Shown one piece after another: positions 23,675 to 37,000 of a stretch of DNA of 64,000 nucleotides (position 1 is the stretch's first letter; the number at the start of each line of letters is the position of its first letter). Made by a program: the position numbers and the translations under genes. The notes below the pieces were generated by a model. That model saw nothing but the letters and a program-made list of their open reading frames with translations. It did no database searches and was not told the origin of the DNA. This DNA is from Nannochloropsis salina CCMP1776 (taxonomy: Eukaryota; Sar; Eustigmatophyceae; Eustigmatales; Monodopsidaceae): the NCBI GenBank assembly GCA_004565275.1, contig SDOX01000021.1, positions 730,230 to 794,229 on the forward strand, written 5' to 3'.

Positions 23675-25014
23675 GACAATTGCTTTCAGAAACCTGCAGT
23701 AGCCGATAAAAACACTTTTGCAAGTTGAAACACGTCAGGTTATCAGACATTGCAGGAGCGGTGTTCACGACTTCAAACGCTCTTTTGGATTGAAAGTTAC
23801 CCCTCATCTCTTCCATAAACTTCACACTTCCTTTAAAATACATACAAGGGCCACAAGTAATGCGATGGAACCTTAGTGCTTAGGCAAACAAGCCTCTGAG
23901 CCCGTACCATCCAGATTGGTAACCAATTTCTACTCTCCTCTATCCTGGGATGTGCCATCCACGAGGTATTTTCGTCTCTGGCACACAACAAGGATAGCCA
24001 ACCCATATTTCCGCTCAATTTGCACATGACAGCACCGCTTATAATACAACAGAGAGTATGGAAAGGCGGAGACAAGAGGTGAGCAAGGACGTAAGGCCTC
24101 ACGTCCGAGTTGGCAAGAACATGTCTGAATAAAGTTCCTTGGGATTAAGAGTTCTCCCTCCTAGTCGATTTTTCTCATTATAAGCTTTCAAGCAGCGCAA
24201 ACTTCCGATAGCAATAAATAAAACATTGAATCGAGGGAAGAAAGCTAGGACACAATGTCTACTAGCTGCCAGGAGCCTGCTCCGACTTTCCCAGGGCAGT
24301 ACAACTTGCTTGTGCTCTCGTGCTCGCTCGCCAACCGCGTCATCCTGCGTCACCTGGGGATCCTAATCCGTCATCCTCCCAAGACCCACACCGCGGTCAT
24401 GGGCCACCTCATCCCCCCTCGGGGCATGTTGTCCGGGCATAACCCCCCGCTCCACAAGCCATCGCTCAAGCCACTAGCCTCGTTCTTGGCGAGCCTAACA
24501 TGACCGGGCATCCTCTCTCCTGCCAAAAGACATGCTCATCCACATCGCAATCGAACGATTGCGAGATGAAAGGCCGTTGCGCTGCTTGTTTGTTCTTCCG
24601 CAATGGTGCAGATTACCGCAGCTACTTGTTGTCTGGCTGTATCGCATTCAAAACGATTCGTGCCACTCCTTCGTAGCACGAATACGAAACATCAGCATTC
24701 ATCGGAGAGGGACACCATCTTCCCTGAGCAGCTCTGCTTTTGAGTTCAATGCATAGCTATTTTCCATAATTTTGTCCTTTGAAAGTACTTAATGAATTAT
24801 GTCGACCCTCTCTTGAGCATTCCCATCCTTTTTACGAAGCATCCTGTCCCTAAAAAACAAGTCATCGACTTACATTACAGGCTGTAAGTTTTCCACACGT
24901 ATTTTTCTTTGTATCGTACCAATATCAAGAGGTTAACGAGAGGGAAAAGGGATGCTATAGCGGTTAGCGTGGAAAAAGAGGAGTTGAGGCCTCGAGTTCC
25001 AGTTCCTGGGAGCT
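23675..25014. promoter_or_regulatory. Divergent region between NCBP2 and the giant PKS, likely containing both promoters
   Basis: About 1.3 kb lies between the start codons of NCBP2 (minus) and the predicted PKS exon 1 (plus). A distinctly C-rich, CpG-containing segment spans about 24255-24520; its open frame (24255-24503) resembles nothing known. The rest is mixed-composition DNA. Individual promoter elements cannot be identified by eye. Confidence 0.4.
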
Positions 25015-28000
25015 ATGTTCCGACGGAGAGGCAAGGAGGGAAGAAGGCCTGGCGTTAATGTGGGTGGCGCTGGCACCAAGAAGGAAAGCCATGCCGTGTC
25101 TGACCATAATGTGGTAAGTTTTCCTCGGTAAAGCTATCAAGGATGGCTCATTAGCGTATTGCGATAAATATTTGTTAAAATATCGTGTTATAGGTAGTAT
25201 CGTAACCTCGATGCATGCGCGACGATGATCATTTGTTCAGTGCAACTGGCATACATCTTTGTACGCTACATCACCCACCATCCTTGATGCAACATAGACT
25301 GCGGATGGTGACGACTTTTTTGGTTCCTCGGGGGTGTTACAAGAGTTTTTGTTGATTACACATCTATATTTCAACTTAATTTCTATCCGTCACTCCCTTC
25401 CTCCCTCATAATTTTGCTCGCTTAATATCAAAGGAATCTGTGCGGCTGCTTAGTCATGCAAAGTCTATGGCGGAAGAGAAGGGTGGACAGATATTTTCGA
25501 CGTGGATCGGAGACAAAAACGAAACGATCGACTTTTCGTACGAATACATATGGGATCGTTCTGGCGCCATCGCCTATCACTTAAATACAAAATATGGAAT
25601 CAAAAAGGGAGAGCGTGTAATTCTCTGCTATGGATTTGGCCTGGAATTCTTCGTGGCTTTTTTAGCCTGCCTGCGATTGGGCGTAGTGGCCGTGCCAGTT
25701 TATCCCCCAAATCCTACGAAACTCAAAATGTCGCTTGAAAAGCTTGAGCTGATTGTAACCAGTGCAGGGGCCACCCTCTGTCTTACAGACAACACCATAA
25801 ATTGGTTTCGAAAGGCCTCTCAGCTAAACGTACTTTCTTCGGCAAAATGGCCGAAAGGATTGAAGTGGGACTCTACAGATTCCATTCTGGCTAGTACGGG
25901 TACATCTTGCGACGAGCCCGGTTTGCATCCTAACGATATTGCCTTCTTACAGTATACAAGTGGATCTACTGGTGATCCCAAGGGTGTCATGATCACCTTT
26001 GGAAACTTGGATCACAACGTAAATGATCTCATTCTATTTTCGCTGCGCCGGGATATTTTTTGTAATCGCACGCGTACGTTGGAAAACATTGAGGTGCCTG
26101 TGGGGGTGAGCTGGCTGCCCCAGTATCATGACATGGGATTGATCGTGGGATTAATTATGCCGTTTGTAGGAGGCTTTCGTATGTATCACATGTCGCCAAT
26201 GACATTTGTTAAAAATCCGCTTATTTGGATTAAGACAATCTCCAATGTTGGTGCTCATTTCAGCACAGCCCCGAACTTTGCCTTGGGCCTTACAGCACGG
26301 CGGTGGAAAAGCCAGCGAAAAAAGGAAGCATTAGACCTAGGCACCCTTCAATTTATTCAATTGGGGGGAGAACCTGTAAGTGCGGAACACATAGCATCGT
26401 TTTCTTCCACGTTTGCCGGATACGGTTTACGACGCGATTGGGTAGGACCTGCCTATGGCCTTGCGGAGCATACTGTAGCGGTGTCGTACTGTACTGAGCT
26501 AGTAATGTGCAGTGAAATTGCAGGAGGTACCTTGGTGGCATGTGGCGCAGACTTTCGGGTGGACGTGCGGATCGTCGACCCGGAGTCGTTCGCCGAATGT
26601 CAAGAACGAGAGCAAGGGGAAATTTGGTTGTCAAGCCCCTCTTGTGCTGTGGGATATTGGGGCAGGGAAGATGCAACACAAGAAACGTTTAAAGCTCGTA
26701 TGTCTACACCAGACCGTCCTCCGATATTTGGGAACGGTGTCTATATGCGAACAGGTGACATGGGGTTTCTCGATAAAGATCACCTTTTTATATGCGGGCG
26801 CATCAAAGACCTCATCATCCTGAGAGGGAAGAATTACTACCCACAAGACATCGAAATGGTTGTTGAGAAGGCATCTGACCATGTGCGGCCAGGCTGCTTG
26901 GCCGCTTTTAGCTCGTCAATTGCGGACTTGGAGGAAGAGCAGGTCGAAATCGTGTTTGAATGGCGAGAAGTTAAGGGCGCCACAAGCTCGAAAAACATGA
27001 TGCATGAGGAATTAGACAAGATTTTTCGTGCAATTGTGAGCGAATGCGGCATCCGCGTTTACAGGATTGTCGCGATTCAGGACAGATCTATCCCAAAGAC
27101 GACCTCCGGAAAGATACGACGCCGTGCAACCCGAGATGCGTTGCATCAGAACGAATTGCGAGTAGTATTCGAATTGGCACTTGGGACTCATGAGGGTGAC
27201 AGAGACCTTCTGAAGCTTGCTTGTACTGGACAAGAGGCACTGAGTATAATCGAAGACGCAGTTTCACCTGGACTGACATTGGGCGGAAATTCCATTCCTT
27301 CGCAGCACGATGGAATTTCGTCACATGCCACGAGCCCGGAAGAGCAGCTTCGGGCGCAGCTGTTGCAAAACATACAGGAGAAGTTACTGCGTGTGATTTT
27401 GGAGACAGCGCTAGATGTCACAGGTCTAGATCATGTGGAAGTTGATTTTCCTTTGATGGATCTTGGCCTCGAGTCTATCCTGGCAATAGAGTTTCGTGAG
27501 AAGTTGTCAGCGAAATTAGGCGGCTTTGACCTTCCAGACACCATCATTTTTGACTACCCGACAATTCGTCAGATAGCTGAGTACATTATCAAAGAAATCT
27601 TCGGCAGTGGTTATCGAATCTATGGATCAGGTGGAACGTTGTCGGGACCTGATTTGAGTGATAGGATAGTTCATCACGTAGAAAATGAGCCATTAGCTGT
27701 TGTAGGCATAGCTTGTCGTACACCGGGAGGAATAGACGGCACGCACGCATTCTGGCGTATGCTCCTCGATGGTACTGATACCGTAACAGAAATTCCTAAG
27801 GAACGTTGGGACGTGGATGCATATTACCATCCGAATCCCGAACATCTTGGCACAATGTACACACGTGCAGGTGCATTTCTGGATGATATCGAAAGTTTTG
27901 ATGCCGAGTTTTTCGGCATTTCGGAGCCCGAGGCGCTATCAATGGACCCACAACAAAGGATTCTTCTGGAAACATCGTACTGTGCGCTCCATAATGCCGG

Positions 28001-31000
28001 ATACTCTCAGGAATCCCTTCTCGGGAAGGATATTGGCGTCTTTGTTGGTGTCTGTAGCACAGATTTCAGCCGCATTAAGCAATCACAAGTGGGGCCTTAT
28101 ACGGCAACGGGTGCGTCACAGTGTATCATTCCGAATCGTGTATCTTTTGCGCTTGGTTTGAAAGGCCCCAGCATGAGTATCGATACCGCTTGTTCGTCCT
28201 CTTCTGTGGCTGTGCATTTGGCGGCAAGATCGATTCAGAGCGGGCAGTCCTCGGTCGCCCTTGCCGCGGGCGTCAACCTCATCTTATTGCCAGATACGTA
28301 CATAGCCGTATGCCAAGGGCGAATGCTTGCAATTGATGGCCGCTGCAAAACTTTTGATGCCTCTGCGAACGGATATGTCCGAGGCGAGGGCTGTGGGGTT
28401 GTTGTTTTGAAGCGCTTGGCGGACGCGAAACGCGACAGAGATTCCATTTCATCTTTGCTGTTGGGCAGCGCGGTGAATCAAGACGGCCGTAGCGCTAGTC
28501 TTACGGCGCCTAATGGTCCTTCACAACAAGAAGTTATCCGTCGGGCACTGAGCGAGGCAAATTTGACTCCCTCGACCGTTGATTACATCGAAGCTCACGG
28601 TACAGGGACGGCGTTGGGCGATCCAATTGAAGTCGGTGCACTCAAAGCTGTATTTGGACCCGATCGACCACATAATCATCCCCTCTACATAGGCTCGATC
28701 AAGACCAACATAGGTCACCTGGAAGGATCAGCTGGCATAGTGGGATTCATCAAGGCAACTATGGTAGTTCAACATCGTTTGGTACCTCGTAACCTTCATT
28801 TTAAGGCTTTGAATCCAAGCATAACTCTGGGCTCATGTCCTTTTATTTTTCCAACGGAAAATGTCGATTTGCATAAATTGCATGGGGAATCAGCAGTTGC
28901 CGGCGTGAATTCTTTTGGATTTGGGGGCACAAACACTCACTTGGTTGTTAAGGGCTTGGATCCCACGGAAGATTCAGCGGATGCAAATGCCTTGATAAGA
29001 GATTTCCCGACGGACCGCGAAAGAGATCTGATAGCCTTTTTATTTACGGGCCAAGGTTCTCAGTATGTAGGCATGGGCAAAACGTTGTACGAATCAGAGC
29101 TTTCCTTTCGGAGAGTCATCGACCAATGCGACAGTTACCTGAAAAATATTTGGCCCTTTTCACTTGTTGAGCTCTTGTACGAAGGGAAGTCCGATATCAT
29201 GAAAAAGAAGCTTCAAGACACGTGCTACGCGCAACCTGCCCTTTTTGCGGTTGAGATGGCTTTGGCCGACCTCTGGAAAGAGTATGGGATTATTCCCGAT
29301 GTCGTAATGGGCCACAGTGCCGGAGAACTAGCCGCTGCGTGTGTTGCGGGCGTCTTTTCCTTGACAGATGGCTTACGGCTTGTAACTGAGCGAGGGGCGC
29401 TGATGCACTCAGTACCCAGAGATGATGGGGCAATGTTTGCATTACGAGCAACGGAAATAGACGTAAGAGACGCTATAATACAGGAAGTGCTTCATAGTGC
29501 GGAGAAGGAGAGTTGGCGCAATTTGGAAGTTGCTGCAGTCAACGGCCCACGAAGTGTCGTTATTTCAGGACCCAAAAAAATGGGAGAAGCTTTAATTAAG
29601 CGCATGAATGTTCAGGCGACTGAGTTGGACGTCTCGCACGCTTTCCATTCGAAGATGATGGAGGATGCGACATCAGCCTTGAAGTCTCTAGCAGACAGCA
29701 TCAACTTTTCATCACCAAGAATCCCCATTGTCTCTAACGTGACCGGTAAGTATGCAAGCGACGGAGATCTGACTACTGGGGAGTACTGGGTACGCCACAT
29801 GTTGCAGAGCGTCAAATTTTGGGACGGTATGCGCTCTTTACAAGATGCAAAGGTCAAAACCTTTATTGAAATTGGCCCAGAGCCACTTCTTACGGGCATG
29901 GGACGCCAGTGTGTCGATGATGCTAGAGAATGCCTATGGTTGCACTCTCTAGAGAAGAGCGGGGCGAGCGCTGTGATCGAACGCAGTCTTCGTAAATTGG
30001 GGAGCACTGTTCCTGCTGCTGCTAAGAACATTGGAGTTACCGACGAAGGGACTTGTAGAAATTTATTTGCAAGGAGACAAAGATTCAAATGGAGGAGTAA
30101 GGACTCTAAAAGCGATCTGAAGGATTTGCTTCATGAAGTCACTTGGGTTCCTATTTCGAGAGTTGACGAGTCACTTCTTTCTCAAGTTGCCATGGACATT
30201 TCTACTCTAATAATTGATTGGCCCGAGGTGAATGCTCAGTCATTCCCGGAGTGCGATGTCACATGGGTCAGGCACAAGACGTTGTCGCAATCCTGCTTGT
30301 CGCCATGGACTGGCCAAAGTAGACGAGAGATCAATCTTGATACTACAGATGATATTTTGCGCATTTTCAGTGAAAAAAAGTGGGATTCCGTGATTTTTGC
30401 AGGAGCTTTGCAAGCCTTTGGTGACAGCTACGAAAGAGCGGTTCGACGGCACGTTCTGAATGTAGCAAAGGCATTACTTCAGACTCCTGCTCATATGACG
30501 CCGAGCCAAGTGCTGCTTTTGACATGTCGTGCTTATCCCAGTGATTGTCTTGTCCGTAGAACCGGGGCGCGACAGGCGTGGATATCGGGATTCGTGAAGT
30601 CGCTTCGTGTTGAGCATTCAGAAATCAATGTGCAACAAATAGATCTCGAAAGAGACATACAGGATAGCTGCGATGAGGCGATAAGCATCAGAGAGCTACT
30701 CTTGCACCCAACGTCTTTCCCAAAAGATGAACCTGAGATAGCTATCCGTCATGGAAGATTGACTGTCCCGCGCCTTATTCCAAGTAGCATCAACATTTCT
30801 TGCACAATTCCACTCGACTTGCGAAATGACGCGACGTACGTGGTAACGGGGGGCCTGGGTGCGTTGGGGTTGGTCTTTGCCGAGCGTCTGCTTGAGGAGG
30901 GCGCCGAAAACGTAGTGTTGGTATCGCGTAGCGGGACATCGAGCGCGGGTGGCGAGGCAGCGTTGGAGAAGCTGCGACGGACACACGCGCGAGTGGAGGT

Positions 31001-34000
31001 GCTGAAATGCGACGTATCAGTGCGTGAGTCAGTGCGTGAGGCGTTCGAGACGTTGGCAGAGACGCTGCCGCCGGTGCGTGGCGTGATCCACTCGGCAGGC
31101 GTACTGGACGATGCGACGGTGGAGAATCAGACGGCGGAGAAGTTTGAGCGCGTGTTTTCGTCCAAGGTGGACGGTGCGTGGAACTTGCACGGAGTATGCG
31201 AGGACCTGGGCGTGGAGTTGGATTTCTTCGTGTTGTTTTCGTCGATATCGTCGTTGTTGGGGTCCCCTGGTCAGTCGAACTATGCGTCAGCGAATGCTGC
31301 GCTGGACGGGCTGGCACACTACCGTCGTGGACGGGGCTTGCCAGCCTTAAGCGTACAGTGGGGTCCGTGGGTGTCTGCAGGCATGGCGATGGAGAAAGAC
31401 ACTGTGAAGCGCCTGGAGGGCCAGGGTATAGGCGGTATCACGCCCGATATCGGGGTGTCGGCGCTCAGCAGTCTCATGTCGCACAAGGCTGGTTTGGCGC
31501 AGGCGGCGGTGATGCCGGTGTCATGGTCCAAGTTTGCAGCTCGTTCAGGCGGTCGTTTGCCTCCATTTTTCTCGCGTGTGGCGCGAACAGACATGTCTGC
31601 CGTAGGCGGTACGTCTGGTGGATCGGGCGGTGCGTTGGAGATGCTCCAGTCAATTGCTGCGTCGGACCGACTGCTATATTTGCAAGAGTTGGTGCTCGAG
31701 ACTGCGAGGGAGGTGTCCGGGAACGGAGAGCTGGATGGTGACGCGCCGTTGATGGAGTCAGGCTTGGACTCTTTGGCTCAGGTGGAGCTGCGCAATACTT
31801 TGTCGTCTCGGCTGCATGGTATGCAGCTGTCTGCGACGTTGTTTTTGGACTACCCCACGGTGAACGGAGTGGCGTCGTATTTGTTGCAGGAGATCATGCC
31901 GTCTCAAGGTGTGCGCGGCGGGTTGCAGCGTGTAGTGCTGTCGGCGGATGCGTCATCGGAAGGACTGGCGGTGGTGGGTATGGCGTGTCGGCTGCCCGGC
32001 GGGAGCGACAGTCCAGCGGCTTTTTGGGAGATGCTTGCGGAAGGTCGGGACGGCATTGTGGAAGTGCCGGCAAGCCGATGGGACGTGGACGAGGTATACG
32101 ACGCTAACCCTGACGCGGAGAACAAATGCTATGTGCGTCATGGTGGTTTCATCGATGATGTGGAGCTGTTTGATGCAGCGTTCTTCGGTATAGCAGGTCC
32201 AGAGGTAGCATCCATGGATCCACAGCAGCGGTTGTTGCTTGAGGTTGGGTATAAAGCGCTGCATGTTGCTGGAGAATCGAAGGCATCATTACTGCAGAGT
32301 TCCACTGGTGTTTTTGTAGGAATTGGGTCTTACGATTGGATTAAGCAACTAGGATATAGTAGCTGCGTGTATACGGGTACAGGGGCTTCATTTTCGATTG
32401 CTGCAAATCGGGTGTCGTATGTGCTCGGATTGAAAGGACCGAGCATGAGCATCGACACGGCGTGCTCGTCATCGTTGGTGGCGCTTGACGCGGCTTGTCA
32501 AACTTTGCACCGTGGTCGGTGCCTCTCCGCTGTGGTTGCGGGTGTGAATCTTATGCTTGATGCCTCTAGTACAGTAGTGTTATGCAGAGCACGCATGCTT
32601 TGTGCAGATGCCCGGTGCAAGACGTTTGATGCGAGCGCGAACGGCTATGTTCGTGGTGAGGGTTGCGGTGCAGTGGTGCTGAAGCGTTTGTCGGACGCAT
32701 CTGCGGCAGGCGATCGTGTGTTGGCAGTGGTGAGGGGGAGCGGAGTGAATCAAGACGGTCGCAGCGCGAGCTTGACGGCGCCGAATGGTCCATCGCAAGA
32801 AGAGGTAATCTTGACGGCCTTGCAAGAAGCGCAGGTCTCACCGCTGGACGTGGAGTACGTCGAGACGCATGGGACAGGCACAGCACTGGGTGACCCGATC
32901 GAAGTCGGGGCTTTGAAAGCTGTGTACGGGCTGGGGCGTAGTGAGGATCGACCGCTCGTGCTGGGCGCAGTGAAGACGAACATCGGGCATCTGGAAGCAG
33001 GTGCCGGGATGGCTGGTTTGTTGAAGGTTGTCTTGGTTTTGCTGCATCGTGAGGCGCCGGCTAATCTGCATTTGAAGAAGCTGAATCCCCACATCAATGT
33101 AGAGGGTTTCCCTGTGATCTTCCCGCATGAGGGAACGGGACTGGGAAGGTGGACGGGGGCGTCAGGCCGCGTTATGGCGGGTTTGAGCTCGTTTGGCTTT
33201 GGTGGTACGAACGCGCACGTGATAGTTGAAGAGTCGAGTCCTCACCTTGGCGAGACGTCTGTCGATGTTGTTTTGGAGTCGCAGAAGGCCCAGAGAAAGA
33301 AGGTAGCCTTTTTGTTTACAGGACAAGGCTCACAGTACATTGGAATGGGCAGAGCATTGTACGACACGGAGATGGCATTCAAGACTGCTATGACGGAATG
33401 CGATGTCATTTTGTCAAGCCTGTGGGGCCGGTCTTTGCTTTCTGTACTTTTTCCGGGAGTGTCGGACGATTCGTCGCTGATAAATGAGACCCTCTATGCG
33501 CAGCCGGCATTATTTGCGCTGGAGTACTCGCTAGCGATGCTTTGGAAATCAAGAGGTGTTGTTCCTGACGCCGTCCTAGGCCACAGCGCCGGAGAGTATG
33601 TAGCGGCATGCATTTGTGGTGCGTTGAGTCTGGAGGACGGGCTGTCCCTCATTGTAGAGCGCGCGCGTCTGATGCAGTCGCTGCCAAAGCACGATGGATG
33701 TATGATGGCGGTCCGAGCAAGTGAAAGTGTGGTGCTGCAGGGGTTGCAAGAAGTAGCGGGTATGGAAAATGTGTCCATTGCAGCCATAAATGGGCCTAAG
33801 AGCTTGGTGGTGTCCGGGCCTCGGGCTTCAGTGGAGACGTTGTTGGAGAAATTGCAGCTTGTGGGCAAAGCTTTGACTGTTTCTCATGCCTTCCATTCGC
33901 CTTTGATGGCTCCCGCGGCATCGCAGCTGGCAGGAGTGGTTGATAAGATGAGATGGGGCTCTCCCTCGATACCGCTTGTGACAAATGTGACAGGCCAAGT

Positions 34001-37000
34001 GGTAACAAATGCAGATTTGATGTCGGGCGAGCACTGGGGTCAGCATCTTGTGCGTGGAGTACGCTTTGCTGATGGTATGGAGGCATTGCATGGCCTGGGA
34101 TGTGAAATATTTGTCGAGATTGGACCCGAACCAACCTTGATCAAGATGGGTAGACAGTGCCTGGCCAGTTTCCGGAACCTCGTTTGGTTGGCGTCACTCG
34201 AGCGTAAGGAGGGTGATGTCTTCGCCAAGACTGCGGAAATCCTACTCCACGCATGCTGCACGAAAGAAGATGTCGAGACTCCTTCCGCCGTGGCAGAGCA
34301 AGGCTTGAAAGCATGTCTTAAACCCCTGTGTATCTATAAGAGGCAGCCATTTCCGTGGCATGAGATGCGGCACCCGCTGCTGCAAATGAAGTCCACGACA
34401 GCAGACGGTGTGGTAACATATCGAACAAAGTTGACCGGAAAAGTCTACAAGTTGTTGAAGGACCACCAGGTCTCGGGGGAAATGATCATTCCAGGCGCTG
34501 CATATCTTGAGACAGCAGCGGCTGCTGCGCGAGATTTGAGCAGCATTGTAAGTAAGGGCACGAAAAATGATGTAGTGGAAATTCGTGACGTCTTATTTGA
34601 AGCCCCTTTGATCGTCCATGACGAAGACGAAGCTGCATGGTTGAAATGCGTCGTACTTCCAAATGGGACGTGCGAGATACAGAAGACGATTGGAGAGGAG
34701 GAGGAAGCAACAACCACTAATAGCAGGATTCATCTTGAGCTCGTGCGTACATTGGAAAAACCAGCTGGCGGTGAACCGGTCGCAGATGTCCGTAGACGCT
34801 GCAACGATGAAATCGATGCATCGAAGATGTACGATATGTTACGAAAGTTGGGGCTAGAGTTCGGCCCACGGTTTCAAACCATCCAGCGCGTATATCGAGG
34901 CGACAAGGAAGCTGTGGGAGAATTGCAGATTGCGGCTGAGTCGGAGGCTTGGGAATCTGAATTCCATCTTCATCCCGGGGTGTTAGACGGTGCACTGCAG
35001 CTCGTGGCAGTAGCAACAAGCAGTCATAGCGAAGATGATGCGCCAAACGGGGACCCCTATCTTCCGTATTCGGTACGGCGTATGGTTGTCTACAAACCGA
35101 CGAGGGGGTGCATTTGGAGTCACGCCCGTGTGACAGGCCACGACAAGAAAGCGATAACCTGTGAGGTGGAGCTCACAAACAGCGAAGGGGACGTGGTGGC
35201 ACATTTGTACGACGTGATCTGTCGTCGCATGTCACGATCGGCCTCACAGCAACGTGTCGCAGCTCAATGTTTGTATGAGGTGCATTGGAGCCCCCTACGG
35301 GTCGACGACGCACCTGTTTCGCCTTTGGAGAGCGGAGGCGAGGGACTGAGCAAGTGGTTGGTCTTAGATCTTCCTGAATCTCTAGCGCCGACGATTTATG
35401 ACTCATTGAAGGCAAAAGATGCATCAATTAGTTTGTCTTGTGTGTGGCATCGGGAGGGAATCGAGGATGCCATGATAGCAGCAGAAGGCGAAAGCTATGC
35501 AGACTTGACTAATGCTGTGTGCTTGGGAAAAATGCTTTCCGCTGTCGATTGGTCCGGCGTATTGTACTGCGGGTTACTGTCGGAGGATAAAGGAGAGCGA
35601 TCGGAGCTGTTTGCACGTGTGCTGGCCTTGACTCATGGTGCACTGCGTATAGAAGAAAAGCCCCACCCTATGAATCTGTGGCTAGTAACTCAAGGGGCTC
35701 AAGACGTGGGAGGCGGCTGTCGTGAGTTGAAGCACACGTGCCAATCGTGGGTGTCAGGATATGCTAAAAGCGTGAAATTGGAGCACCCTGAGGCGGGAGT
35801 GGTGCATGTGGACTTGGACGCTGACATGGCGCCGGGAGCAGGGATAGCACAGCAACTTGCCGGCCTCCTTAGCGGTCAAACGAAGTTGCCGACGACAGAG
35901 GTGGAAGTTTGCGTACGGGATAAAGAGATTCGTGTGCCCCGTCTCATGCGAAGCAGCGTTCCATTTCGCGGTCCTTTTGAAGTTGATTTACCGGAGCGTG
36001 GTGCAATCAGCAACCTTAAACTCCAACAGGTGGCTGACCCGGGTCGTGATGAAAGTAGCGTACAAGAGGGCGAGATACTGGTCAGGGTTCGAGCGGTGGG
36101 ATTGAATTTCCGCGACGTGTTGAACGTCATGGGACTTTACCCCGGGGACCCTGGCCAGCCAGGATCCGACTGCTCAGGCACGGTTGTTGCAGTGGGGAAA
36201 AATGTGGATCACGTCAAAATTGGAGATGAAGTGTACGGCATGATGCCAGGCTGTCTCCGTATGTATGTGGCAGTGATGGCGGCGCTGGTGGAGGTGAAGC
36301 CCAAAAATTTGTCCTTTGAGGACGCAGCCTCTTTGCCGAGTATATTTTCGACGACAGAGGTAGCCTTGGGCCATTTCGCAAAGTTGTGCGCCGGCGAACG
36401 TGTATTGATTCATGCTGCGACGGGGGGTGTCGGCCTTGCTGCCGTGCAATATGCACACTCTGTAGGTGCCATAGTGTTCGCCACAGCCGGAAGGCAGGAG
36501 AAGCGCGATTACCTCCGGAGTTTGGGTGTACAGTACGTCACAAGCTCGCGAGACCCTGAGGAGTTTTTCAAAGACATGTCAAGCTTTTTGGCAGGAGGAT
36601 GTAAGCTCGATGTGGTATTGAACAGTCTTTCGGGCGACTTCATCAAGTATTCCGTTGATCTTCTAGGTCCTCAGGGCCGCTTCATGGAAATAGGCAAGCG
36701 CGATATATGGACACATGACGAAATGCAAGCAGCTCGTGCAGACGTGTACTACGAGACTATCGCGCTGGATGACATGATCACGAAAGACCCTCTGTGGTAC
36801 GGGCGATGTTTACAGAATTTGCGTGACAAAGCAGAGGCGGGTCTACTTCACGCCCCACCAATTCGTGTTTTTCAAATGGAGGATGAATACGTTGACGCCT
36901 TCAGGTACATGCAATTGGGACAACATATGGGAAAGGTGATTCTGTCTTTGCCCAGTAGCTACCACCTACATACGAATGCGACGTACGTGGTAACGGGGGG

